DNA of 33,530 nucleotides from Phycisphaerales bacterium (lineage in GTDB: Bacteria; Planctomycetota; Phycisphaerae; UBA1845). The DNA lies in assembly GCA_020353195.1 (NCBI GenBank), contig CP070691.1, positions 3,295,569 to 3,329,098 of the forward strand, read 5' to 3'. The stretch's first letter is position 1. Every line of letters starts with the position of its first letter. Both the position numbers and the translations under genes were made by a program. The notes beneath the pieces were generated by a model that saw only the letters and a list, made by a program, of their open reading frames with translations, did no database searches and was not told where the DNA came from. Positions 6,692 through 15,926 of this stretch are shown here, piece after piece.

Positions 6692-8284
6692 CTACAGCCC
6701 GGGGCCGGCGGCGCGGACCTTCTCGTCAACGGCCGGAAACTGCTTGAAGTTCTCGACGAACAGCCCGGCCAGGGCCCGGGCTTTGTCATCGTACGCGTCG
6801 GGGTCCGACCAGGTGCTGCGAGGGTCGAGCACACCGGCGGGCACGTCCGGACACGACGTGGGGACCGCCAGGCCAAACCTGGAATCCGTCCGGTGCTCGA
6901 CGCCGTCAAGAGCGCCGGACAGCGCGGCGCTGACCATGGCTCGGGTGTACCCGATCTTGATCCGTTCGCCTACTCCATAGGGACCGCCGCTCCAGCCGGT
7001 GTTGATCAGCCAGCACCGGGCGCCATGCCGGGCCAGCCTGTCCCCCAACAACCGCGAGTACTCCCTCGGCGGCAGGGGCAGAAACGGCTCCCCGAAGCAG
7101 GCGCTGAACGTAGCCGCCGGCTCGGTGACGCCTCGCTCCGTGCCCGCGATCTTCGCGGTGTAGCCACTGAGGAAGTGGTACATGGCCTGCTCCGTCGTCA
7201 GCCGCGAGACCGGAGGCAGGACGCCGAACGCGTCGCACGTCAGGAATATGATGTTCTTCGGATGCCCGCCGATGCTAGGGACCACGGCGTTATCGATGTA
7301 CTCCACGGGATAGGCCGCCCGCGTGTTCTCCGTGATCGACGGGTCGTCATAGTCACATCGTCGCGGCTGGTCGTACAGAACCACGTTCTCCAGCACGGTC
7401 CCGAACCGGACAGCATTGTAAATCTGCGGCTCGGCGTCCGGCGACAGGCGGATGGCCTTGGCATAGCAGCCACCCTCGAAGTTGAACACGCCGCTATCGC
7501 TCCATCCATGCTCGTCGTCGCCGATCAGGCGCCGATCCGGATCCGCTGACAGCGCCGTCTTGCCGGTGCCGCTCAGACCGAAAAACAACGCCACGTCGCC
7601 GTTGCTCCCGACGTTGGCTGCACAATGCATGCCCAGGATTCCCCGCCTCGGGAGCAGATAGTTCAACACGCCGAAAACGCTCTTCTTGATCTCGCCGGCG
7701 TACCCGGTGCCTCCGATGAGAACTAATTTGCGCTCATAGTTGACGATGACGAAAGCCTCGCTCTCCGTCCCGTGCTCATCCGGGCTGGCGTGGAACTTGG
7801 GGGCGTCGATGACCGTGAACTCCGGCACGTGGGAGCCGCACGTGTCCAGGCACGGCCCGAGAAACAGGGAGCGGGCGAACAGGCTCTGCCACGCGTACTC
7901 CGTGACCACACGGATCGGCAGCCGATTGGCCGGATCAGCTCCCGCGAAACAGTCCTGCACGTATAGATCGGCACCCTGCAGATAACCGGCCAGGTGCCCG
8001 TGCAACCGGTCGAACGCCTTCGCGTCGAACGGACGGTTCACGTTGCCCCACGCGATATGCTGGCAACTCGGCTCGGCATGCACGACGAACTTGTCGCCCG
8101 GTGAGCGCCCCGTGCGATGGCCCGTCCGGACCACGACCGCACCGTTGTTGGACAGCTTGCCCTCGTGGTGGCGCAGCACCTCCTCGATCAAGGCTGCGGG
8201 GCCGAGATTCCAGGAGACTACACCCGCGTTCCGGATACCGTGGTGCTCGAGTCCGTAATGGCTGGGATTCACGCCTGTGTCCAT
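6692..8284 (-). CDS. pckA: Phosphoenolpyruvate carboxykinase (ATP)
   Basis: 530 residues, the usual length for the ATP-dependent enzyme, which converts oxaloacetate plus ATP to phosphoenolpyruvate, CO2 and ADP, the first step of gluconeogenesis. The ATP-type signature is clear: the P-loop GLSGTGKTALSADPDR and the second kinase motif LIGDDEHGW, with FNFEGGCYAKAI immediately after. The start is the ATG at 8284-8282, with AGGGAGG eight bases upstream; a longer in-frame start nine codons earlier lacks this support. A promoter candidate lies about 80 bases upstream. In this window it fits with the acyl-CoA/ketone-body and methylisocitrate genes, which feed C4 and C3 intermediates. Confidence 0.96.
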   Translation of the reverse strand: MDTGVNPSHYGLEHHGIRNAGVVSWNLGPAALIEEVLRHHEGKLSNNGAVVVRTGHRTGRSPGDKFVVHAEPSCQHIAWGNVNRPFDAKAFDRLHGHLAGYLQGADLYVQDCFAGADPANRLPIRVVTEYAWQSLFARSLFLGPCLDTCGSHVPEFTVIDAPKFHASPDEHGTESEAFVIVNYERKLVLIGGTGYAGEIKKSVFGVLNYLLPRRGILGMHCAANVGSNGDVALFFGLSGTGKTALSADPDRRLIGDDEHGWSDSGVFNFEGGCYAKAIRLSPDAEPQIYNAVRFGTVLENVVLYDQPRRCDYDDPSITENTRAAYPVEYIDNAVVPSIGGHPKNIIFLTCDAFGVLPPVSRLTTEQAMYHFLSGYTAKIAGTERGVTEPAATFSACFGEPFLPLPPREYSRLLGDRLARHGARCWLINTGWSGGPYGVGERIKIGYTRAMVSAALSGALDGVEHRTDSRFGLAVPTSCPDVPAGVLDPRSTWSDPDAYDDKARALAGLFVENFKQFPAVDEKVRAAGPGL

Positions 8285-8365
8285 GCGATGTGCCTCCCTC
8301 GCGTGATTCACCCGTCTCGCCGCGCCCCCGCGCAGGTACGCCGCGAACGGACAGAGATGACCCGT

Positions 8366-8394
8366 ACCATAACAAGGTCCGCGGTTCGTGCCAA
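8366..8394 (-). promoter_or_regulatory. Promoter candidate of pckA
   Basis: Minus strand: -35 TTGGCA (8394-8389), 17-base spacer, -10 TATGGT (8371-8366) with a TGT extended -10 in front. The transcript would start about 75 bases before the ATG, so pckA can be expressed separately from scpB. Confidence 0.5.
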
Positions 8395-8461
8395 GGGCGT
8401 CAGCACCGGCCCGGCCGGCCGATTCGATTCTCGCGCGACGGGCAGTCCGGTATACCGAGCC

Positions 8462-9127
8462 CTACGAGTTGCCTGCATCCGCAGCCCGTTCAGTGGCTTC
8501 GGCTGTCAAGTGAGGTTCCGTCTCCGCTGCGGCGGCCGGTTCCGGTTCGGTCCTGCGCGCCGGCTTCTGGCGCTCAGGCGGGGTGAGGGCTTCCACCGTC
8601 GGCAAAGCGTCCAACGACGCCAAGCCGAACACTTCCAGGAACTTCTTGGTCGTTCCGTAGAGCATCGGACGGCCGATCTCCTCGGCCCGGCCGACGACTT
8701 TCACCAGATTCAGCTCCCGCAGGCGGTTGAGCACTTCGCCGACTCCCACGCCTCGGATCGCCTCGATGTCGGCCCGCATGACCGGCTGCTTGTACGCGAC
8801 AACCGCCAGCGTCTCCAGCGCCGCCTGCGACAACCGCGCGTCGCCCCGCGTGCTGGACAGCTCAGCCAGCCACCGGTGGTAGACGGGAAGAGTCAGCATC
8901 TGAAACCCGCCCGCAACGAGTTCCACGCGAAACGCCGACCCCCGCTCGTCATACGCGGCGTTCAGCGCGTCGACCAGCTTCTTGACGTCACCGGCAGTCC
9001 CCGTGCCGAGCACTTGGGCGATCCTGGCCGGTGGCAGCGGCCCATCCGCCGAGAACAGGATCGCCTCCACGATCGACTCGTTCATGATCTCCGGGTCGGG
9101 AGGTTGGATCGGGCTTCCTTCGCTCAT
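8462..9127 (-). CDS. scpB: Segregation and condensation protein B
   Basis: 221 residues. ScpB pairs with ScpA and the SMC ATPase to form the bacterial condensin that organises and segregates the chromosome. Two winged-helix domains are visible: the first around SIVEAILFSADGPLPPARIA, the second around LSQAALETLAVVAYKQPVMR, followed by IRGVGVGEVLNRLRELNLV and YGTTKKFLEVFGL, all typical. A charged Glu/Pro/Ala tail of about 40 residues follows. No scpA lies next to it, although the two are often adjacent. The start is uncertain: the ATG at 9127 would be leaderless given the promoter at 9136-9163. The ATG at 9085, closer to the conserved region, has GGAG only three bases ahead. Confidence 0.92.
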   Translation of the reverse strand: MSEGSPIQPPDPEIMNESIVEAILFSADGPLPPARIAQVLGTGTAGDVKKLVDALNAAYDERGSAFRVELVAGGFQMLTLPVYHRWLAELSSTRGDARLSQAALETLAVVAYKQPVMRADIEAIRGVGVGEVLNRLRELNLVKVVGRAEEIGRPMLYGTTKKFLEVFGLASLDALPTVEALTPPERQKPARRTEPEPAAAAETEPHLTAEATERAADAGNS

Positions 9128-9449
9128 GCCGGCCGATCATAGCGACGGGGAACATCGAATCAACACGCCACGGGCAATACGGCAGGGCGGCTGGAGCGCC
9201 GTCACGCCTGGGGGGACAGAATCCTGCCCGTCGCGGGCGCTGTGGCGCGAACTCGAACCCGCCGGACCCCAGGCGTTTCCGGTCCCCTCCGGGCGTCGTC
9301 GGGCTCGGCGCAGCGACGCCGACGGCCCAGGGCGGACGCACGGGGGGGCAGGCTGTCTCGGGTCCGGACGGGTCAAACTGCTCTCACGCCTCGCGCAAGA
9401 GCGACTCGGGCACAGGTCCCACAGAAGAATGGAATTCCCCGATGGGCCG
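9128..9449. other. 322-base intergenic stretch between prpB-like gene and scpB
   Basis: Apart from the scpB promoter at its right end I see no convincing gene, terminator or repeat. The short open frames here are GC-rich noise with composition unlike the neighbours. Confidence 0.6.
9136..9163 (-). promoter_or_regulatory. Promoter of scpB, close to the start codon
   Basis: Minus strand: -35 TTGATT (9163-9158), 16-base spacer, -10 TATGAT (9141-9136). Transcription would begin at about 9129-9127, right at the first ATG. Either the message is leaderless or translation starts at the second ATG (9085). Confidence 0.5.
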
Positions 9450-10325
9450 CTAAGGTTGTGGCGGCTGCCCGGGCGGCGGCTCCACCTCGTAGCCCAGAAG
9501 ATCGTACAGCTCCCGGCGGGTCTGCATCCGGTCCAGGAACCCTCTCTGCGACCCGTCGGTCCTCAACGTCGCCAGGGCGTCGGCCATCGCCCTGGCGGCC
9601 ACGCGCTGCAGCGTGACCGGGAAGATCACGATCCGGTATCCCATCTGGCCGAACTCGTCGGCGGTCAGATACGGTGTCCGGCCGAACTCCGTCATGTTCG
9701 CGAGCAGAATCGTGTCCACGTCCCGGGCGAAACGGGCGAACTCGTCCGGCGACTGCAGCGCTTCGGTGAAGATCCCGTCCGCCCCCGCGTCCAGATAGAC
9801 GTGCGCACGGCGGACTGCTTCGTCGTACCCGTTTACCCCGCGGGCATCGGTCCGGGCCAGCAGGAGGAAATCCGCGCTCGTTTTCGCGGCGGCGGCGGCG
9901 GCGATCTTCTCGCACATCTCCTCCGCCGGCACCAGCGTCTTGCCCGAGAGGTGACCGCAGCGCTTGGGAAACTCCTGATCTTCGATGTGAACGCCGCTCA
10001 CGCCGACCCGCTCCAGCTCCTGCACCGTCCGGGCGGCATTGTCCGGACCGCCGAATCCCGTGTCCGCGTCCGCCAGGATCGGCAGGCTGGTCACGCTGGC
10101 GACGCGGGCCGCGTGGTCGCGCAGCTCGGTCAGCGTCATCAGCCCGACGTCGGGCACGCCCCCCACGCTATTGGCCAACACCGCCCCGGACAGGTAGACC
10201 GCCTCGAATCCTTCGCGCTCGATGAGCCGGGCCGACAGCGCGTTCACCGCGCCGGGCATCACCACCACATGGTCGGCCATCAGTTGCCGAAGCCGCGCCG
10301 AACGTCTCGCGGAAGACTCGCTCAT
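9450..10325 (-). CDS. prpB: Isocitrate lyase/PEP mutase superfamily protein, probable methylisocitrate lyase
   Basis: 291 residues from the ATG at 10325, near the normal PrpB length. The enzyme cleaves 2-methylisocitrate to pyruvate and succinate in the methylcitrate cycle for propionate. Seen in the sequence: VVMPGAVNALSARLIEREGF, ILADADTGFGG with metal-binding aspartates, VHIEDQEFPKRCGHLSGK containing the catalytic cysteine motif KRCGH (Cys123), and LLARTDARG. It is the last gene of the long acyl-CoA operon, 59 bases after the 3-hydroxyacyl-CoA dehydrogenase gene. prpC and prpD are not in the window, so another lyase of the same superfamily (for example dimethylmalate or oxaloacetate type) remains possible. 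A longer in-frame start at 10463 would overlap the upstream gene and is unlikely. Confidence 0.82.
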   Translation of the reverse strand: MSESSARRSARLRQLMADHVVVMPGAVNALSARLIEREGFEAVYLSGAVLANSVGGVPDVGLMTLTELRDHAARVASVTSLPILADADTGFGGPDNAARTVQELERVGVSGVHIEDQEFPKRCGHLSGKTLVPAEEMCEKIAAAAAAKTSADFLLLARTDARGVNGYDEAVRRAHVYLDAGADGIFTEALQSPDEFARFARDVDTILLANMTEFGRTPYLTADEFGQMGYRIVIFPVTLQRVAARAMADALATLRTDGSQRGFLDRMQTRRELYDLLGYEVEPPPGQPPQP

Positions 10326-10384
10326 GCCAGTGCTCGCTTGTTCACCGCCCGGCGCTGACCCGCCATGCCGGCGCCCTGGGAAGC

Positions 10385-11254
10385 CTACGAGTAATCGTAA
10401 AAGCCCTTGCCGCTTTTTCGGCCCAGATGACCCTTGTCGACCATCTCTTTCAGCAGCGGACACGGCTTGTACTTGTCATCCTTCAGCCCGCGGTGCAGAA
10501 CCTCCATGATATGCAGGCATACGTCGATGCCGATCAGATCGGCCAGCGTCAACGGCCCCATAGGATGGTTGAAACCGAGTGTCATGATCCCGTCGATGCT
10601 CTCTCGTGTGGCGAGGCCCTCGTGGAGACAGAGGACGGCTTCGTTGATCATCGGCATGCCCACCCGATTGCTGATGAACCCCGGTGAGTCCTTGCACGGC
10701 AGCGGCTCCTTGCCCAGAGCCCTCGCCAGTTCGCACACCGTGTCAACCGTGTCGTGCGAGGTCTTCTCGCCGGTGACGACCTCGACGAGCCCCATCAGCG
10801 GCACCGGATTGAAGAAGTGCATGCCGATGAACTTGTCGGGCCTGGACGTGGCAGTGGCCAGTTTCGTGATGCTGATGCTGCTCGTGTTCGTCGCCACAAT
10901 CACGTCCCGACCCAGGATCGCGTCCAGCTCCCTGAAAATCTGCTCCTTGACCTCGAGTTTCTCGGTGGCCGCTTCAATGATCAGATCGGCGGACGTCAAA
11001 CCTCCGAGTTCGCCGCACGGCCTGATGCGCTCGAGCGCCTCCGCCTTCGCGCGGGCTTCCAGCTTGCCTTTCTCGATCGACCTGGTGAGAAACTTGTCGA
11101 TCCCCTTGATCGCCCTGTCCACGCCCCCTTCTTTGGCATCGTAGGCCAATACCTGCATGCCGGCTTGGGCAAACACCTGCATGATACCCTGGCCCATCGT
11201 TCCCGTACCCACCACGCCGACTGTCTTGATGTTGATCTTCGCCTCCGGCGACAT
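10385..11254 (-). CDS. 3-hydroxybutyryl-CoA dehydrogenase
   Basis: 289 residues, the normal length. It oxidises 3-hydroxyacyl-CoA (typically 3-hydroxybutyryl-CoA) to the 3-keto form with NAD(P)+, or runs in reverse. The N-terminal Rossmann motif is [12 protein letters not shown]. The active site is represented by [28 protein letters not shown] (catalytic His and Glu) and [14 protein letters not shown] (Asn). It ends with the usual [12 protein letters not shown]. The start is the ATG at 11254-11252, preceded by GGAGG at seven bases; the 67 residues upstream in frame are arginine-rich and unrelated. It lies 23 bases downstream of the MBL hydrolase in the same operon as thiolase and three acyl-CoA dehydrogenases. 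Confidence 0.93.
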   Translation of the reverse strand: MSPEAKINIKTVGVVGTGTMGQGIMQVFAQAGMQVLAYDAKEGGVDRAIKGIDKFLTRSIEKGKLEARAKAEALERIRPCGELGGLTSADLIIEAATEKLEVKEQIFRELDAILGRDVIVATNTSSISITKLATATSRPDKFIGMHFFNPVPLMGLVEVVTGEKTSHDTVDTVCELARALGKEPLPCKDSPGFISNRVGMPMINEAVLCLHEGLATRESIDGIMTLGFNHPMGPLTLADLIGIDVCLHIMEVLHRGLKDDKYKPCPLLKEMVDKGHLGRKSGKGFYDYS

Positions 11255-11277
11255 CGTGCACCTCCATAGCTGGTTCG

Positions 11278-12144
11278 TCACACGTCGATCGCTTCCTTCA
11301 CCTCCGGCCTCGTACGCGACACGTCGATTCGCGCGGCGGCGACGTTCGGATCGTGCTCGAAGAACAGGATCAGACCCTGTTCCCCGCATTCCTGCAGAAC
11401 GCGCTGCTTCTCGCCGGCGGTTCTCAACGGCTCGTTGTCGTAGGCCATGATCCACGGAACCGGCAAGTGAGCGGCCGTCGGGATCAAATCGCCCATGTAG
11501 TGCAGGCGGACCTCGTCGTCATGAAACCGTGGAAGAAGCTGGCCCGGCGTGTGGCCGTCGGCGACGAACCACGACACATTGGGGAGTGGCGATGCCGATG
11601 CGTCGCCTTCGACGGTTTCGAACAGCCCCGCCTCCTGCACGGGCGTGAAATCCCGCTCGAGAAACGATGCCCGGTCCTTCGGCGCCGGCGAATGCGCGTG
11701 GTCAAGTTGCCTCTGGTGGACCCAGTGACAGGCCTTTCGGAACCGCGGCCTGCACCGTTTCGGCTCGCCCGGTTCCCGCACCGTGAGCCCGCCGTTGTGA
11801 TCAAAATGCAGATGGGTCACGATTACATCCGTCACGTCATCGTTGCCCAGGCCGAACGACGCCAACCCGGCACCCAGCAGGTCGCCTTCGATCTCGAACG
11901 CGAATCGGTCGATCTCATCGGCGTCCCATTTGTCGCCCGCTCCAGTATCGATCAGGATCACCCGCCCCGCAGATTGATCGATCGCCAGCAGCGTGCGCAT
12001 GGCCAATTGGATCCGGTTACGGTCGTCCGGAGGTGCCCGGGTGCCCCACAACACCTTGGGCACGACGCCAAACATCGCCCCACCGTCAAGGCGCAACCGC
12101 CCGGTGACGATGGCATGCAGTTCATACGGACCGATGCGCAACAT
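11278..12144 (-). CDS. MBL-fold metallo-hydrolase in the acyl-CoA operon
   Basis: 288 residues with the metallo-beta-lactamase fold. The metal-binding motif [10 protein letters not shown] (about residues 110-119, HxHxDH) is intact. Further ligands are likely in [13 protein letters not shown] and FFEHDP. The family hydrolyses ester, thioester, lactone or amide bonds with one or two metal ions; the substrate here is unknown. It is encoded between thiolase and 3-hydroxyacyl-CoA dehydrogenase, with only 23 bases to the latter, so it is probably co-expressed with them. A thioester or lactone substrate would fit, but that is inference. No signal peptide is seen, so it should be cytoplasmic. Confidence 0.85.
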   Translation of the reverse strand: MLRIGPYELHAIVTGRLRLDGGAMFGVVPKVLWGTRAPPDDRNRIQLAMRTLLAIDQSAGRVILIDTGAGDKWDADEIDRFAFEIEGDLLGAGLASFGLGNDDVTDVIVTHLHFDHNGGLTVREPGEPKRCRPRFRKACHWVHQRQLDHAHSPAPKDRASFLERDFTPVQEAGLFETVEGDASASPLPNVSWFVADGHTPGQLLPRFHDDEVRLHYMGDLIPTAAHLPVPWIMAYDNEPLRTAGEKQRVLQECGEQGLILFFEHDPNVAAARIDVSRTRPEVKEAIDV

Positions 12145-12275
12145 ATCTCAACGACGGCACCTGACTTCACACTACACGGGTCGCATGGATCCTCGACACG
12201 CTCGGTTGCGGATCAAGCGCGTGCCGCGCACTCGCTGACCTGCCGGCCCGTGGCCCGTCCGCACAGTTCACAACG

Positions 12276-13439
12276 CTAGCGCCGGATGCATACCGCCACC
12301 GCATTGCCGCCACCCAGACACAGACAGGCGACCCCGTTCTTCGCCTTGCGCTCCTCCATCGCGTGGATCAGAGTCACCAGTATGCGCGTCCCGCTGGCGC
12401 CGATCGGGTGGCCCAGGGCGATGGCGCCGCCGTGAACGTTGACCTTGTCCTCCGGAATCTCCAGGACTTTGATGTCGGCAACCGATTGGGCCGCAAAGGC
12501 TTCGTTCAGCTCAAAGAGATCGATGTCGCCAAGCGTAAGCCCTGCCTTCTCAACCACGGCGCGGACCGCGTGCACCGGTGCCATGAACAGATCCTTCGGC
12601 GCCACGCCCGCGGTGGCGGTCGCCAGGATCTCGGCCCGCACGCGCCATCCGTGCTTCTTGGCCGCCGAGGACGAGGCTACGAGTGTCATCGCCGCTCCGT
12701 CCGACAGGGCGGATGCATTCGCGGCGGTGACGGTGCCGTCTTTCTCGAACACCGGTGGCAACCTACCCACGCCCTCCAGCGAGGCGTCGTGGCGAACCGT
12801 CTCGTCTTCGCTTACCGCCCCCTTGCGCTGCTCGATAGGCACGATCTCCTTCTTGAACAGGCCCGCTTTCTGGGCCGCGGAGGCTTTGCGATGGCTGTTG
12901 ACGGCGAATTCGTCCTGCATCCGGCGCGTCACGCCGTTGGATTTCGCGGTGTGCTCAGCCGCACACCCCATGGCCCAGTGCTCGAACGCGCAGGTCAACC
13001 CGTCGAATTGCATGCCGTCAATCAGCTTGCCGTCGCCGAACTTCAGGCCCGTCCGCACGCCCTGCATGTAATACGGCGCCAGCGACATGGACTCGATGCC
13101 GCCCGCCAGCGCCACATGGATGTCCCCGCACCGGATGCCCCGGTCAGCCTGCATGACCGCTTCCAGCCCGCTGCCGCACACTTTGTTCAGGGTGACGGCC
13201 GTAATGTAGTCACCGATACCGGCCCCGAGCGCGATCTGCCGGGCCGGGTTCTGGCCGAGCCCCGCCTGCAGCACGCAGCCCACGAACACCTCGTCCACGC
13301 CTTTGCTGATCGCGTCCGTTTCATCCAGGACCGCCTTGGCCACGCGCGTCCCCAACTCGGGCGCGGAGACCCGCGACAGGCTTCCAAGGTACTTACCCAC
13401 CGGACTTCGCTTGGCAGCAACAATGACACTCGTCTCCAT
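12276..13439 (-). CDS. Acetyl-CoA C-acetyltransferase (thiolase)
   Basis: 387 residues, typical thiolase. It cleaves acetoacetyl-CoA or longer 3-ketoacyl-CoA with CoA to acetyl-CoA, or condenses two acetyl-CoA. Catalytic residues are visible: nucleophile Cys88 in NKVCGSG, the LNEAFAAQ motif, His344 in [14 protein letters not shown], and acid/base Cys374 in [10 protein letters not shown]. The N-terminus [17 protein letters not shown] is standard. GGAG lies 11 bases before the ATG. It stands between the acyl-CoA dehydrogenases and the MBL/3-hydroxyacyl-CoA dehydrogenase pair. The CoA-transferase genes divergent from this operon suggest acetoacetyl-CoA as a physiological substrate. Confidence 0.93.
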   Translation of the reverse strand: METSVIVAAKRSPVGKYLGSLSRVSAPELGTRVAKAVLDETDAISKGVDEVFVGCVLQAGLGQNPARQIALGAGIGDYITAVTLNKVCGSGLEAVMQADRGIRCGDIHVALAGGIESMSLAPYYMQGVRTGLKFGDGKLIDGMQFDGLTCAFEHWAMGCAAEHTAKSNGVTRRMQDEFAVNSHRKASAAQKAGLFKKEIVPIEQRKGAVSEDETVRHDASLEGVGRLPPVFEKDGTVTAANASALSDGAAMTLVASSSAAKKHGWRVRAEILATATAGVAPKDLFMAPVHAVRAVVEKAGLTLGDIDLFELNEAFAAQSVADIKVLEIPEDKVNVHGGAIALGHPIGASGTRILVTLIHAMEERKAKNGVACLCLGGGNAVAVCIRR

Positions 13440-13536
13440 GGTTCATATCTCCAGGCCGTCCCGGTACGTGGCGGGCTACAGTCCGTGTACACCGGAACCG
13501 GCTCCGCGCGGGCGATGAGCCCGCGGCTCGTAAAAC

Positions 13537-14697
13537 CTAGCGATTACAGACCCACTGCGGCGTCAGCGCGCTTCGACTGATCACCAGCCGGTGAATCTCG
13601 CTGGTGCCCTCGTATATCTCCGTGATCTTCGCATCACGCAGGAAACGCTCAACCGGATAGTCCTTGCAGTACCCGTACCCGCCAAAAACCTGCACCGCGT
13701 GGTTGGCGTTCTTGCTGGCCATCTCACTGGCGAACAGCTTGGCCATCGCGGCCTCGGGGCCGAACGGCTTGTTGTTCTGCTTCAGCCACGCCGCCCGATG
13801 GGTCAGGGCCCGCGCCGCCTCGATCCCGACCTTCATGTCCGCCAGCTTGTGCTGAATCGCCTGAAACTTGCAGATCGGTCGGCCGAACTGCTCCCGTGCC
13901 TTGGAGTACCCGAGGGATTCCTCCAGGCAGGCCTCCGCAATCCCCAAAGCCTGGGCCGCAATCCCGATCCGCCCGCCGTCGAGCGTCGCCAGCGCCACGT
14001 TCAACCCCTTGCCCAACTCGCCCAGAAGGCTCTCCCTGGGGATGACGCAGTCTTCAAACACAAACTCCGCCGTGCTCGAACACTTGATGCCCAGCTTCTT
14101 CTCCAGCTTCCCGATGCTCACGCCGGCCTGCGGGATCTGCACGAGGAAGGCGCTGAGGCGGTGCCTCTTCTCTTGAGGTGCCGTGACCGCGAGCAACACC
14201 ATCACATTGGCTTCGCCTCCGTTGGTGACAAAACACTTTCGACCGTCGATGTGCCACCCGTCGTCCTTCAACTCCGCCGTGCAGGCCGCCGCCCCGGCAT
14301 CACTCCCACTGCCTGGCTCGGTCAGCGACAAACACCCGATCCACTCCCCGCTGGCCAGTTTCGGCAGGTACGTCTGCTTCTGCTCGTCAGTGCCGTAGGC
14401 CAGAATGGGATCCACGCACAGAGACGTGTGGGCGGAAATGACGACCCCGGTGGCAGCGCACACCCGCGAAATCTCCTCCACGATGATGACATAGGACACG
14501 ACGTCCATTCCCGCCCCGCCGAACGCCTCCGGAACATAACTGCCGAACAGACCCATCTCGGCCAGTTGCCGGCGAAGGTCGTCGGGGAACTCCTCGCTTT
14601 CATCGCGATCGGACGCCCCGGGGGCCACCACTTCGTCCGCGAACTCGCGCAACGACTGCTGCAGAACCCGATGATCTTCGGTAAACTCAAAATCCAT
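13537..14697 (-). CDS. Acyl-CoA dehydrogenase (copy 1 of 3, promoter-distal)
   Basis: 386 residues. FAD flavoprotein oxidising short-chain acyl-CoA to trans-2-enoyl-CoA and passing electrons to ETF. Seen: GLFGSYVPEAFGGAGMD, CLSLTEPGSGSDAGA (FAD/substrate motif), FVTNGGEANVMVLL, LGIKCSSTAEFVFEDC, REQFGRPICKFQAIQHKLAD, VQVFGGYGYCKDYPVER, and the catalytic Glu in IYEGTSEIHR (Glu363). The position of this Glu is that of short-chain and general acyl-CoA dehydrogenases rather than the isovaleryl or long-chain type. It is 97 bases upstream of thiolase. It lies 73 bases from the next acyl-CoA dehydrogenase gene, a gap that holds a 7-base-pair hairpin (14728-14746). Confidence 0.93.
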   Translation of the reverse strand: MDFEFTEDHRVLQQSLREFADEVVAPGASDRDESEEFPDDLRRQLAEMGLFGSYVPEAFGGAGMDVVSYVIIVEEISRVCAATGVVISAHTSLCVDPILAYGTDEQKQTYLPKLASGEWIGCLSLTEPGSGSDAGAAACTAELKDDGWHIDGRKCFVTNGGEANVMVLLAVTAPQEKRHRLSAFLVQIPQAGVSIGKLEKKLGIKCSSTAEFVFEDCVIPRESLLGELGKGLNVALATLDGGRIGIAAQALGIAEACLEESLGYSKAREQFGRPICKFQAIQHKLADMKVGIEAARALTHRAAWLKQNNKPFGPEAAMAKLFASEMASKNANHAVQVFGGYGYCKDYPVERFLRDAKITEIYEGTSEIHRLVISRSALTPQWVCNR

Positions 14698-14770
14698 GGT
14701 CCGGCGCTTTCCCGACGTCTGTTCTCAGGCCCCGTGCACCGGGGCCCGTGGACCGTCGCCAGCAGACCCG

Positions 14771-15919
14771 CTAGTCCTCGTCAAGAAGCCAGCGGGCGAT
14801 GACCAGGCGTTGAATCTGCGATGTCCCTTCCCCGATCTCCATCAGCTTCGCATCGCGCATGTAACGCTCGACTGGCATGTCTTTCATGTATCCGTAACCG
14901 CCGCAAATCTGAATCGCGTTCAGGGCGGCTCTTGTGGCCATCTCGCTGGCGAACAGCTTCGCGATCGCGGCCTCGATCCGCGAACTTTCCCCCGCATCCC
15001 TCAAAGTCGCCGCCCGACGCACGAGCAGGCGGGCGGCGTCCACGTCAACCGCCATGTCCGCGAGCATGAACTGAACGGCCTGATGCTCCACCAGCAGCTT
15101 GCCGAACGTCTCCCGCTGTTGCGCGTACGCCAGCGCCTCTTCCAGTGCCCCGCGCCCCAACCCCACCGACAGCGCGGCGATGCTCGCCCGCCCGCCATTC
15201 AGAACCTTCATCGCATCCTTGTACCCTTCACCCAACCGGCCGCACAGGTTCCCTTTCGGCACCCGGAGATCCTCAAACGTCAGCGGCACCGTGTTGCTGG
15301 CCCGCACGCCCATCTTGTCTTCCTTGTTGCCGACGAGCAGCCCCTTCGTCCCCGACTCCACGAGAAACGCGCTGATGTTCCGCCCCCGCTCCCCCCCGGG
15401 ATCGGTCACCGCCATGATGACAAACAAGTCGGCTTTGCCGCCGTTGGTGATGAACATCTTGTTGCCGTTGATGACCCATTCGTTGCCGTCGGCCACAGCG
15501 GTGGTTTGCAGGGCCGCCGCATCGCTACCGCATGTCGTCTCCGTCAGGCCCCAGGCGCCGATGTGTTCCCCGGTCGCGAGCTTGGGCAGGTATCTCCTCT
15601 TCTGCTCGTCCGAGGCAGCCACCAGGAGGTGACTGATGCACAGCCCGTTGTGAGCGCACAGCATCAAGGCCGTTGCACCGCAGTGACGGGCGATCTCCTC
15701 GATGACGACCGTTGAACCCAGCTGGCTGAGCCCCGACCCGTTCAGTTCCGCCGGAACCGCCAGGCCCATCAACCCCAGCTCACCCAGCTGCCCATAGACC
15801 TCGTCGGGAATGTCACCGTCCCGGTCCCAGGCGCGGGCGTTCGGCGCGATCACCTCTTGGGCGAACTTCCGAACCGCGTCCCGAAGGGTAACAAGCTCGT
15901 CACTCAGTTCAAAGTTCAT
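14771..15919 (-). CDS. Acyl-CoA dehydrogenase (copy 2 of 3)
   Basis: 382 residues, same family as its two neighbours but clearly diverged from them. Motifs: GLMGLAVPAELNGSGLSQL, WGLTETTCGSDAAAL, MFITNGGKADLFVIM, MGVRASNTVPLTFEDL, RETFGKLLVEHQAVQFMLAD, IQICGGYGYMKDMPVERY, and the catalytic Glu364 in GEGTSQIQR. It begins MNFELSDELVTLRDAVRKFA. GAGG lies six bases ahead of the ATG, and only seven bases separate it from the end of copy 3, so the two are translated from one message. The chain-length preference cannot be read from the sequence. Confidence 0.93.
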   Translation of the reverse strand: MNFELSDELVTLRDAVRKFAQEVIAPNARAWDRDGDIPDEVYGQLGELGLMGLAVPAELNGSGLSQLGSTVVIEEIARHCGATALMLCAHNGLCISHLLVAASDEQKRRYLPKLATGEHIGAWGLTETTCGSDAAALQTTAVADGNEWVINGNKMFITNGGKADLFVIMAVTDPGGERGRNISAFLVESGTKGLLVGNKEDKMGVRASNTVPLTFEDLRVPKGNLCGRLGEGYKDAMKVLNGGRASIAALSVGLGRGALEEALAYAQQRETFGKLLVEHQAVQFMLADMAVDVDAARLLVRRAATLRDAGESSRIEAAIAKLFASEMATRAALNAIQICGGYGYMKDMPVERYMRDAKLMEIGEGTSQIQRLVIARWLLDED

Positions 15920-15926
15920 TGCAGCC

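Noticed and set aside
11255..11455. 67-residue N-terminal extension of the 3-hydroxybutyryl-CoA dehydrogenase frame
   Set aside because: It is arginine-rich, overlaps the MBL gene, and the ATG at 11254 has a good ribosome-binding site right where the family begins.
13507..13525. Hairpin CGCGGGC-GATGA-GCCCGCG between thiolase and acyl-CoA dehydrogenase
   Set aside because: There is no T-tract, and short GC stems of this size are expected by chance at this base composition.
12363..13580. Long plus-strand open frames opposite thiolase and the acyl-CoA dehydrogenases
   Set aside because: They are mirror frames of high-GC genes, rich in His/Arg/Gln/Leu with no domain; the minus-strand genes carry complete catalytic motifs.
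14728..14746. Hairpin with arms GGCCCCG and CGGGGCC between two acyl-CoA dehydrogenase genes
   Set aside because: It has seven pairs with no T-run on either strand, so not a terminator. It could affect message processing, but nothing more can be claimed.
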